64,000 nucleotides of DNA from Rhodococcus rhodochrous (GTDB taxonomy: Bacteria; Actinomycetota; Actinomycetes; Mycobacteriales; Mycobacteriaceae). The notes beneath the pieces are model-generated. The model did no database searches, was not told the origin of the DNA, and worked only from the letters and a program-made list of their open reading frames with translations. The stretch covers positions 56,168 to 120,167 of the forward strand of contig NZ_CP027559.1 of NCBI RefSeq assembly GCF_014854695.1. The letters are read 5' to 3'. Both the position numbers and the translations under genes were made by a program. Below are positions 26,460 through 35,300 of the stretch, in pieces (the first letter of the stretch is position 1; the number at the start of each line of letters is the position of its first letter).

Positions 26460-27958
26460 TGCCGTCACTAAGCAGCCGCAACAAGGGCGCTGCGCCTGCG
26501 CCGACCGCGCCGGAGGTAGTTCAGGCGGACACGCCGGTGGTTTCTCGTCGGCGTCCGCCGAAGCGCAACAAGTGGCTCGACCGGTGGGGCTGGTACGAAC
26601 CGCGCCCGGAAGGGGTGTGGTCGACGACTCGCCAGGCCGAAGCGCTGAATCTGGCGACCACCCGCAAGAACGTGCGGCACGAAGGTCTCGTGTCGGGGCG
26701 GAACCTGATGTCGAATGCGCTGGTCATCACCGATCCGTTCGCGTTGTACGGCAGTGAGATCGAAAACATCAACGTCGCGGTGGTCGGTGACATCGGCAAG
26801 GCGAAGTCCTCACTGATCAAGACCACCCTGGGACTGCGGCAGATCGCGGCCGGCCGCCAGGTCGTGGTGATCGACAAGAAGCGCCAAGGTGATCGCGGTG
26901 GTGAGTACACCGAACTCGCCAAGTCGCTGGGGGTGCCGTCGATCAGGTTCAAGACCGGCGGTGACGGTGCGCGGTTGAACATCATGGACCCGGCGATTTC
27001 GTCGTCGGTGACCACCTCGGGTGGCATCGTGCCGGCCGGTCAAGAAGTGCTGATCGCCGCGGTACTCGAGGACACCATGCAGCGAACGTTGGTGCAGACG
27101 GAGATCGCGGCGCTGAACCTGGCACTGAGACTGGTCAACGAACATGCCCGCAGCGAGGGCACCGAGCCGATCCTGCGTGATGTCGCCGATCTGCTGCTGT
27201 CGACGCCGGAGGAAGCGACAGCCACCTTCGGTGAGGTGTGGGAGAAGGAAGCATGCCGATGGGGTCGGGATCCGGGCCTGGCGCTGCGGCAGCTCTGCGA
27301 AGGAGATCTGCGCGGGTTGGTCGATCAGCCGACCTCGGCCGATGTCCGTCATGCGCTCGACCACCCGCTCGTGCACTTCGACGTGTCCGAACTGCCCAAC
27401 AAGGGACCGGCGCTGCGGGTGGTGATGACGGTCATCAATACGTGGCTGTCGAATGTTCTCGCCGCTCGCGCATCCGAGCACAAGCAGACCATTCTCATCG
27501 TCGAGGAAGGCTGGCACATCGCGGAAGGCTCGACCGGGCGGGTTTTCCGCGACAACATGAAGCTCTCTCGCGGCCTGGGCCTGTCCACGGTCTCCGCGTT
27601 CCACCACATCGCCGATCTACCTGCGGATTCTCCGGCCAAGGCGTTGATGCAGGAAGCCGGGATCGTGTTCCTGTACGGACAGGATCGAGTGGACGATGCC
27701 GAGCAGACGGTTCGCATGTACCACCTGCCCGAATACTGCGTCGATCTGCTGATGTCGATGCACAAGGGGCAGTGTCTCGTGGTGATGGGCAAGTCCGATC
27801 CGGTGCTGATGAAGCACGAGCGGTCCCCGCTCGAGATCACCCTCACCGACACCGATGAGGTCATTCGGGGCCAGGCGAGCACGCTGGTCGGGCAGACCCG
27901 GCTCCCGGACACTCTCGGTGCCGAGGAATTGGCCGAGCTGGTGGGGGCGGTGCAGTGA
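26459..27958 (+). CDS. VirB4-like ATPase of the mating channel
   Basis: 499 residues from an ATG overlapping the previous stop. It is a RecA-type motor domain like the C-terminal half of VirB4/TraC: Walker A-like VVGDIGKAKSSLIK near 107-120 (a variant of GxxGxGKS), then QVVVIDKKRQGDRGGEYTEL, Walker B TILIVEEGWHIAEG near 344, and SRGLGLSTVSAFHHIADLP near 365. It would power assembly and DNA passage. The separate upstream gene supplies the VirB4 N-terminal domain. The stop overlaps the start of the coupling-protein gene. Confidence 0.82.
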   Translation: MPSLSSRNKGAAPAPTAPEVVQADTPVVSRRRPPKRNKWLDRWGWYEPRPEGVWSTTRQAEALNLATTRKNVRHEGLVSGRNLMSNALVITDPFALYGSEIENINVAVVGDIGKAKSSLIKTTLGLRQIAAGRQVVVIDKKRQGDRGGEYTELAKSLGVPSIRFKTGGDGARLNIMDPAISSSVTTSGGIVPAGQEVLIAAVLEDTMQRTLVQTEIAALNLALRLVNEHARSEGTEPILRDVADLLLSTPEEATATFGEVWEKEACRWGRDPGLALRQLCEGDLRGLVDQPTSADVRHALDHPLVHFDVSELPNKGPALRVVMTVINTWLSNVLAARASEHKQTILIVEEGWHIAEGSTGRVFRDNMKLSRGLGLSTVSAFHHIADLPADSPAKALMQEAGIVFLYGQDRVDDAEQTVRMYHLPEYCVDLLMSMHKGQCLVVMGKSDPVLMKHERSPLEITLTDTDEVIRGQASTLVGQTRLPDTLGAEELAELVGAVQ

Positions 27959-29766
27959 ACGAGCGGGGTCAGCAGCGGCCGACACAGCCGGTGATTCCGG
28001 TCGGCACCGGCCTGGTGGTCGTGGTGATCGGCGGGGTCCTGTGGACGGTGTACGCCGGGGGCGCGGTTGCCGGCCTAGTGACCGGGGCGGGCCCGGTCTT
28101 CCCGGAAGGGCTGCACGGCACGTTGTCGGTGTTGCGGGCGTTGGTGCTCACACCGGGTGACCCGACGGTGGGCTGGCCCGAGGACTCGCGGCCGGGCTCG
28201 GCGGTCGCGGTGTGGGTGTGCCTGATCGCAGCCATGCTGGCCTATATCACCGTCGTCCTCATGATCGACGGGAAGGTTTCGGCACGTCAACGCGCTAAGC
28301 GCACGCGCCAAGAAGGGTTTGCGGACCGGACGGAGCTGCGGCAGCGCGGCCTCGATCGTAAGAGCGCAGTGAAAGCCGCGAAGGCGAATCGGGCGAGCTT
28401 GGGTGATACTCCGGCCCGCAAGATCGACGCGCACCAGGTGGCGACCCGGATCGGCACGCTCTACGGCGAGCATGGCAAAGATGCCGAGGTGTTCATCCAG
28501 TACCGGGACGGCACACTGGTCGAGGGTCCGACCGGATCGGGCAAGAGCTGGCGGTTGGCTTGGCAGCGGATCGTCGAGTCGGTCGGGTTCGTGCTGGCCA
28601 CGACCACCAAACCTGATCTGCTGTGGTCGACGGTGGGGCAACGGTTGGCCTCCGGCCCGGTCGAGGTGTTCGACCCCGAAGCCATCACACGGTGGCCGAC
28701 GCCGATGCGGTGGTCCCTGCTGGCCGGCTGCGATGACCCGGATACGGCGATCCGACGTGCCGATGCGCTGGTGCAGGCCGTTCCCCTCGGCGATACCAAG
28801 AACAGTGGATACTTCTCGACGAACGCAGCGAAGTACCTGCGGTGCTGTCTGTATGCGGCGGCGGTGTCCGGTGGGGATGTGACCACCTTCTATCGCTGGG
28901 CGATGCAGCGGCAGGTGCCGAAGGTCAAGGAGATTCTGGACCGGGACCTGCCGACGTGGAGCGTGGAGTATTCGCAGCTCGGCGGCTCGGGATCGGATTC
29001 GGTCGACGATGTGATGTCGACGGTCTCGACGCTGCTCGATCCCCTCGCCTCACCGAAGCTGATGGCGGCAGTCAATGTCACCGCCGACGAGTCGGTGAAC
29101 CTCGCGCAGCTCATCCGCGACAGCGGGACGCTGTATCTGATCTCCGAAGGCTCCTACGGCTCGAGCGCACCGATCGTCACGGCGTTGGCGGCGGAGGCGT
29201 ATTACCTGGCCAAAGAGATTTCGCGGGAGTACCCGGAGGAGAGAATCGACCCTCCGGTGCGGTTCGTTCTCGATGAGGTCAACAACGTCGCGCCCATCCC
29301 GGATCTGCCCGACAAGGTCTCCGACAGCGCCGGGCGAGGGATCTCGATCTGGGCGTTCTGCCACGGTGAGGAGCAGAACATCCGGCGATGGGGTCCGAGC
29401 GCGGGGAAGATGTTCACGACGAACTCGCCGGTGCGGATCATCCTGCCCGGCCTCGGTGATGTGAACGAGCTCGAGCAGATCTCCCGATTGACCGGTGAGC
29501 GCGAACAGTGGTGGTCTCCGACGCAGGCTCCTCGGCAGACGAAGGTGATGACCGCCCCGGAGATTCGCGGAATGCCTGCTGACCAGGCATTGATGATCTA
29601 CCGGGGTGCGGCTCCGGCGCGGGTTCATCTCCCGCTGGTGTGGGACCTTCCGCACTGGAAAAAGCGGGTGCTCGACTCTCGAGAGGTTTACAACTGGGTC
29701 TGTGAGACGGGGGAGCTGCCCGATTGGGCCTGGTCCCGCACGGGCGGGGAAGTGGTGCTCGGATGA
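27955..29766 (+). CDS. VirD4/TraG-like type IV coupling protein
   Basis: 603 residues from a GTG overlapping the previous stop. Two membrane helices (about 17-42 and 82-102) precede a cytoplasmic motor with Walker A VEGPTGSGKSWRLAWQ near 190-202, Walker B PVRFVLDEVNNVAPIPDL near 438, and the SAGRGISIWAFCHGEEQNIR segment typical of VirD4/TraG. It links the relaxosome to the channel and pumps DNA. Membrane topology, motifs and position between VirB4 and the relaxase all agree. Confidence 0.85.
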   Translation: MNERGQQRPTQPVIPVGTGLVVVVIGGVLWTVYAGGAVAGLVTGAGPVFPEGLHGTLSVLRALVLTPGDPTVGWPEDSRPGSAVAVWVCLIAAMLAYITVVLMIDGKVSARQRAKRTRQEGFADRTELRQRGLDRKSAVKAAKANRASLGDTPARKIDAHQVATRIGTLYGEHGKDAEVFIQYRDGTLVEGPTGSGKSWRLAWQRIVESVGFVLATTTKPDLLWSTVGQRLASGPVEVFDPEAITRWPTPMRWSLLAGCDDPDTAIRRADALVQAVPLGDTKNSGYFSTNAAKYLRCCLYAAAVSGGDVTTFYRWAMQRQVPKVKEILDRDLPTWSVEYSQLGGSGSDSVDDVMSTVSTLLDPLASPKLMAAVNVTADESVNLAQLIRDSGTLYLISEGSYGSSAPIVTALAAEAYYLAKEISREYPEERIDPPVRFVLDEVNNVAPIPDLPDKVSDSAGRGISIWAFCHGEEQNIRRWGPSAGKMFTTNSPVRIILPGLGDVNELEQISRLTGEREQWWSPTQAPRQTKVMTAPEIRGMPADQALMIYRGAAPARVHLPLVWDLPHWKKRVLDSREVYNWVCETGELPDWAWSRTGGEVVLG

Positions 29767-30383
29767 GCGGGTACACGCCGGGCCGGCTGTCGTGGCGGCA
29801 TCTCGACCAGGAACAAGCCCAACAGTTGTGGGACGAGTTGATCGACTGGGTGGAGTGGTTTCGCGGCTGCTACCGGCTCACCGATCGGATCAAGGGCTGC
29901 TGGTATCGGCACCCGAAGATGGTCGAGGAACTGACGGCGGCGATGTCGGCGCACAAGGTCGCCTACGAACAGCTCGGCGACGGTCAGGTGCATTCGTGGT
30001 CGCCGGGAAGTTGGCACTACCAGGTCTATCAACCGCTTTTGCAACGCCTGGCGGCCAACTCCGACGAGTTCGGCGACTGTATCGACGGGCGCTGTGAACC
30101 GCCGACCGTGCAGGTCACGCTGCTCGAAGGGGTGCGGGAGTGGATCGCGGCCGATATCGCGGCGCGGCCGACCCCGATCGCGGCGGCGGTCGCCGCGACC
30201 GAATCGCTCCCGGACTCGGGCAACGGGGCGGAGCCGGCGGTGATCGACGCTGCGCGGATGGTCGATCTGATCGACTCGGGCGACGCCGAACCGATCGATC
30301 CTGACGACGAGTTCGGGCCGGTCTCATATGACGATCATGTTTGGGAGTGGTCCGACGACACGGCGGGGTACGTGCGGACCTAG
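29763..30383 (+). CDS. DUF4913-family protein
   Basis: 206 residues; ATG at 29763 overlaps the stop of the coupling protein (ATGA). The N-terminal 110 residues match the DUF4913 pattern: LIDWVEWFRGCYRLTDRIKG, CWYRHPKMVEELTAAMSAHK, then SPGSWHYQVYQPLLQRL. DUF4913 genes are regularly found beside coupling-protein and relaxase genes on actinobacterial plasmids; their function is unknown. The C-terminus is acidic and low-complexity, ending in a WEWSDDTAGY-type tail. It closes the operon; a strong hairpin follows at 30495-30532. Confidence 0.75.
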   Translation: MSGYTPGRLSWRHLDQEQAQQLWDELIDWVEWFRGCYRLTDRIKGCWYRHPKMVEELTAAMSAHKVAYEQLGDGQVHSWSPGSWHYQVYQPLLQRLAANSDEFGDCIDGRCEPPTVQVTLLEGVREWIAADIAARPTPIAAAVAATESLPDSGNGAEPAVIDAARMVDLIDSGDAEPIDPDDEFGPVSYDDHVWEWSDDTAGYVRT

Positions 30384-30494
30384 AGAGACTGCCGAGGAAC
30401 ATCGACCGGACTCACCACCTGGCCTTTCCTCGGCGTGGTGGTCGGTTGTCGGAAGTGCCCGCCCAGGTACCGACGTTGATCACCACAACACGGT

Positions 30495-30532
30495 CACGGC
30501 GTCGACCTGATTGAGAACAGGTCGACGCCGTG
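30495..30532 (+). terminator. Perfect 15-bp hairpin after the transfer operon
   Basis: CACGGCGTCGACCTG (30495-30509) and CAGGTCGACGCCGTG (30518-30532) are exact inverted repeats around an 8-base loop. There is no T run, which is common for actinobacterial terminators. It would insulate the following PD-(D/E)XK gene from the operon. Confidence 0.7.
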
Positions 30533-30565
30533 GCCTTACGTTCCCCCGTAATCTAAGTTTGTGGA

Positions 30566-32302
30566 ATGACTCGAGTGAAATGGGATGAGGTTCCACATCT
30601 TTTCGAAGACATGGTTTCTGTTCTGCTAAGCACACTCCATCCCAATGCGCGCCGGATAGACGGATCCGGAGGAGATGGCGGGCGCGATGTGCAAATCCTC
30701 GAAGATGGAGAACTGCATATTTTTGAATGCAAATCTTTCACCGGTCGCATAGCCCCTAAGAGCCCCAATCGGCGGAGTCAGGTAGAAAAGAGCCTTAAAA
30801 CTGCAATGGCTCACCAGCCGGACAGTTGGACGCTAATCGTTCCCATTGACCCTACCCCCGATGAGGAAAAATGGTTCAACGGACTCAAAGAAAAGTTCGG
30901 AATTGAATGTCCAATGTACTGGCTGGGCCGGGACTGGCTCGATCGCCAGATGGGGAACCACCCGGCCATCAAGCGGTACTTCGTGGACGGTGTAAACGAC
31001 GAGGTTGTACGGCTCCTACGCGAGATTAGCAAGGAACAAGCGGCCCTCGACGGAGATCTCATTGGCGGACTAGAGCGTCTTCAAAACCTCGCCACTCGGA
31101 TTAACGAACTAGATCCGTACTACCGGATCGATATTTCGATCACCGGTGACCAGACCTCAGTCAGTCACACCCCTCGATGGAAAGGAGCAGAAGAAGAAAG
31201 TCCCATTTCCTTCGGCATTAAATTCAAATTCCCCGACACGGAACTAGGAAGGTTGGAATCAGAAAAGTTCCGAAACAGTATAGAAAGGGGTGAAGCTGTC
31301 ACTGTCGACAGTCAATATGTGACAATTACACACGCCTCCGGAGCAATAGGTATATCAGATATACTTGGAAAATCCGCGAAAATCGCCATCGGGTCTACAC
31401 GTGCACCCATTGAACAAGAACTGCATGGACGAATCGTCATCTACGGGCCAACCGGCCAGAGGAAGTCTTCGCTTCCAGTCCGATTTACACAGCGTCAGCT
31501 TGGAAGCCGTGTGTCTTCGATACACGGACAAGACAAAACGGGATCGATCCACATCTCCGCCGAATTAGTCGAATCAGAGTTCAATCACGGGTCGAAGTAT
31601 AATGTGAAGGTAATTTTTGAACCCGTAGACGGCCTGTACCCCCACGATCTTTTGATCGTATACAGATTTGCTTCCCACCTCTGCAATCCCAACAGAATTC
31701 AATTGGAACTGGGTGATGCTAGCCCAATCGGAGACCCGGTAGCCATCGAGGGGACTGACACGTTTCCGGATCTACCGATCACTTTGCTCGAGAAGCTTGC
31801 CCGTATCCAAGCAGTTGCCAACGAACCTTTTTCGGTTTCATCCACATTCACCCACGACGACGCGAAGCAGATCGAGATCGCGACTCACCTACTTGATGGC
31901 GAAGAAATCAATGTGAGGGAGTCTCGAGAATTTATTCGCCCTATACCTTTAGAATGGATCGAAGAGCCAGAGGGTAAGGCAAATCTCCTCTCTCAACTAG
32001 AGAATCAAATCCAGTTTCTTTTGCCCATGTCGCAACAATTCGAAATCTGCGGTCAAAAATTATTCCTTGGTGATGGAATCTACTTTTGCCCAAATGTGAA
32101 GGTGGACAATCTGGAAGAGCTACGCTCGTTCCTCCACGGAGACAAACCAGCTGAGCCCTTTATGGTTCACCTGTCGCCCACAGCCGGAACTCCTGTCACG
32201 TTTCGCCTCCTCCGAGACGACGATCCGCCAGAGTTCAAAGATCTCGGGCTCGTCCGCCTCTACCCCTTATCCGTCGCCTCGGAACCCAGGGCCGACAGCT
32301 AG
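30566..32302 (+). CDS. PD-(D/E)XK nuclease-like protein with large unassigned C-terminal region
   Basis: 578 residues. The N-terminus has the Mrr-type restriction-endonuclease-like signature: RRIDGSGGDGGRDVQI then GELHIFECKSFTG (Asp ... Glu-x-Lys) near residues 31-60, followed by WTLIVPIDPTPDEEKWF and YWLGRDWLDRQMGNHPAIKR. The remaining 400 residues are mostly beta-rich, contain no ATPase or helicase motif, and are not recognised. GC content and codon use are clearly lower than in both flanking operons. A TAATCT -10-like box at 30549-30554 lies 11 bases before the ATG, suggesting a leaderless transcript. An anti-phage or anti-plasmid nuclease is plausible. Its stop overlaps the convergent relaxase stop by 4 bp. 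Confidence 0.65.
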   Translation: MTRVKWDEVPHLFEDMVSVLLSTLHPNARRIDGSGGDGGRDVQILEDGELHIFECKSFTGRIAPKSPNRRSQVEKSLKTAMAHQPDSWTLIVPIDPTPDEEKWFNGLKEKFGIECPMYWLGRDWLDRQMGNHPAIKRYFVDGVNDEVVRLLREISKEQAALDGDLIGGLERLQNLATRINELDPYYRIDISITGDQTSVSHTPRWKGAEEESPISFGIKFKFPDTELGRLESEKFRNSIERGEAVTVDSQYVTITHASGAIGISDILGKSAKIAIGSTRAPIEQELHGRIVIYGPTGQRKSSLPVRFTQRQLGSRVSSIHGQDKTGSIHISAELVESEFNHGSKYNVKVIFEPVDGLYPHDLLIVYRFASHLCNPNRIQLELGDASPIGDPVAIEGTDTFPDLPITLLEKLARIQAVANEPFSVSSTFTHDDAKQIEIATHLLDGEEINVRESREFIRPIPLEWIEEPEGKANLLSQLENQIQFLLPMSQQFEICGQKLFLGDGIYFCPNVKVDNLEELRSFLHGDKPAEPFMVHLSPTAGTPVTFRLLRDDDPPEFKDLGLVRLYPLSVASEPRADS

Positions 32303-35300
32303 ATACGACGGGGTCGCGGCTCCACTTCAGGTGCTCCGTACTGATGGCTCCGATGAACCGGTGTCTGGTCCCGTCCTTCCTCCTGATGCTGACGCTGCTG
32401 CTTGCGCTGACGTTCGACGTGAGTCCAGTCGAGTGTGGCACGACGGTCTTTCGGCCGGACTCCGACCAGGGTGTCCTCGCCGGTGACGTGGTGAGTGCTG
32501 CGGTAGGCAGCCGCGTCGGCGATGGTGTTCCGCCACAGGGCAATGTGTTCGGGATCGTCGGGGCAGGCACCGAGGCTCGAGTGCGCCCAGGCCGGTGCGG
32601 TGTCGTCGGTGAGCTGGTCGCGGTAGTCGCGGTGCAGTTCGGCGATGACCTGGTAGTCCTCGCGGAGCGTGGCGGCAAGCTCGGGGTCGATGCTGTCGGC
32701 GTCGGACACAGGCGCGACGACCCATTCGGGTGCGTCAGGGTTCGTGAAGTCTCGGCCCTCGGCGGCGATGCGGTCGAGTTCGGCGAGCAGCACAGTCGCG
32801 GGGACGGTGGCTCCGGCCCGCTCCGCCAGATCGGCTACGACCTCCTCAATGCTCGCGCCGCTGAGGCGGTGGAGATGTTCGATGCGCCCGGCGATGGCCT
32901 GGGCACGTTCGTCGTCGGTCTGCAAGGCGAGCGTGGGCAGGTGCTCGGCGATGATCTCTTCGTGCTCGGTGAGCCATGCGGTGTTGCGGCGAGCGATTAG
33001 CTCGGTCAGGGGCTTGGCCATGTCGGAGCGCAGCGCGGCCGCAGTGGTGTCGACGCTGTTTGCGGCCAGACGTTCGTGATGCCAGGTGAGCAGGTTGATC
33101 GGGTCGACGCCGGCTTGGGCGGCGCGGTGGAGCTGGCGGGCGAGCAGTCGTGCAGAGGATTCTTCGGCGATGCGGGCACCGAGCTCTTCTCCGAATGCAG
33201 CGGCGGCGAGGGTGCGAACTCTTTGTGTTTCGAGCAGTGCGGAGGTGTCGCGGTAGCGGCGGATGACCTCGCCGATGCCGGTGTCTGCGGCCGCGGCGCG
33301 GTCGGTGGTCTCGGTGTAGCGGCGGGCGCATTCGACCGCGAAGTCGTGCATTTCCGCGTCGGTGTGGAGGGGGTCGCGGATCGGTAGCGGCGGCAATGTC
33401 GGGTGTTCGGTGAACTGGCCGACGAGGGCGCGGGTGCGGTGGGCGAGGACCGATCCGATGTCTTTCGCTCCGGCGAGGGGACCTTCGGCGAGGGCGTGTC
33501 CAAGGAGAGTGCGGGTGCTGTGGCCGTGGTCATGGGCATCGGAGAGGACCTGGCGAAGCTGTGCCCATCCTTCGGTGCCTTCGATGGTGGCGGCGATGTG
33601 TTCGGGCAGGGTGCGGCGCATCTCGGTCTCGAGTGCGGCGTCGCGGAGGCGGCGTTGGGCGGCCAGATATGCCTCGCGCAGCCGCTCCGGGTCGGTGGCG
33701 TGGGCGGCTTGTTCGGCGAGTTCTTCGGTGGCGGTGCGGTGGCCGTTGTCGGTGGCGACGACGGTTTCGAGGATCATCCGGCCGGTGGAGACGTTCTTGT
33801 CTTCGAGGTGCGGACGCTCGGTGTCGAGGTTGACGGGCACGTCGACCGGGACGTAGATCCGGTTGTCGGTGCGGGCGCGGGTGACGGCCACATACAGCCC
33901 GGAGCGGTCCATCTCGGGGGTGATGATGGCGTGGGCGGTGTCAACGGTGACGCCCTGGGCGCGGTGCACGGTGGAGGCGTAGCCGAGTTGCACGTGGGTG
34001 CTGATGTAGTCGGCCGGCAGGGTGATGACGCCGCCGTGCTCGAGGTGCCGCACGGTCAGTGCGCCGCGTTCGGAGACGACATCGAGCACTTCCCATAGGT
34101 CCCCGTTTCGCACGAACGCTCCGGCTTTCTTTCCGCCGGAGGGGTTCAGATCGCGGCGGTTGCTGCGGGTGAGCACGATGTCGCCGCGGCCTGCGGTGAG
34201 TTCGTCGGCGAGGGCGACGGTGGTGGATTCGTCGCTGGTTCCGTCGTGGCGGCGCACGGCCTGGACTTGGATGTTCGCTGCCGTGACGTCCTCGCGGGTG
34301 GGCAGCATGACGATGGATTCTTTGCCGTCGGCGAGGTCGTGGAGGTAGTTCTCGACGGCCTGGCCGATCATTTCTTCGCGCGTTCCTTCGCGCACGAGAT
34401 CGCGTTCGTAGATCAGGTCCAGGCCGGTGGAGTCACCGGATCGCAGCAGCATCGAGTTTTCGGCTTGGGCGGTGTCGTTGCCGAATCGGACCACGGTGTC
34501 GAGTTCCGGCGCGTCGGTGTTCTGCGCCAGATAGCGCAGCATTCCGCCGGTCTCCACAGCGTCGAGCTGGGCCGGGTCACCGAGCAGGCGGACGACTGCG
34601 CCACGCTCCTTGGCGATCTCGACGACGGCGGCGAGGTCGAGGGTGGAGGCAAGGGAGGCTTCGTCGACGAGCAGCATCGTGCCCGGTGCGATGTCGATGC
34701 CGGCCGGAAGTGTGCCAGGGCGACTGCCGACGAGACCGCGCCAGGGGTAGGTCAACGAGGCCAGGGTCAGGCCGGTAACACCGACTTCTTCGCCGAGTGT
34801 TTCGGCAGCGACCGCGGAGGGTGCGAGGGCTATGACGCGACGGCCTTCGCTCTGCCATGCCTGCACGACGGCCTTCATGCTGGTGGTCTTGCCGGTTCCT
34901 GCGGGTCCCACACCGACGGCCAGCAGTGCCCCGGATTGCAGGAAGTGCTCGGTCAAGGTGCGCTGGCCGGCGTTGAGGTTGCGCCCGGTTTCGGCGCGCA
35001 TCGTCTCGCACACCTGGCGGATCGAGGCGGCGCGAGCGGTGAAGACGGTGGGTTCGCTGGTGGCCGATACCAGCATCGTTTCGGCGTCGAGGATGCGCTG
35101 GGAGCTGTGTTTGTGGCTGCCGTGGTGGGACAGAACGAAGTCGCCGTTACGTCGGCGCAGACGCCTCGGGATCGCGGGCAGCTCGACCCGTGGGGTGGTT
35201 ACCGACAACTCCATGACCCGGCTGGTGAGTCGATCGACTGCCGTCCGGTAGGCGTCGAGGTCGGGGAACGTCTCACCGCCGAGGTGGGCCTGGACAGCGG

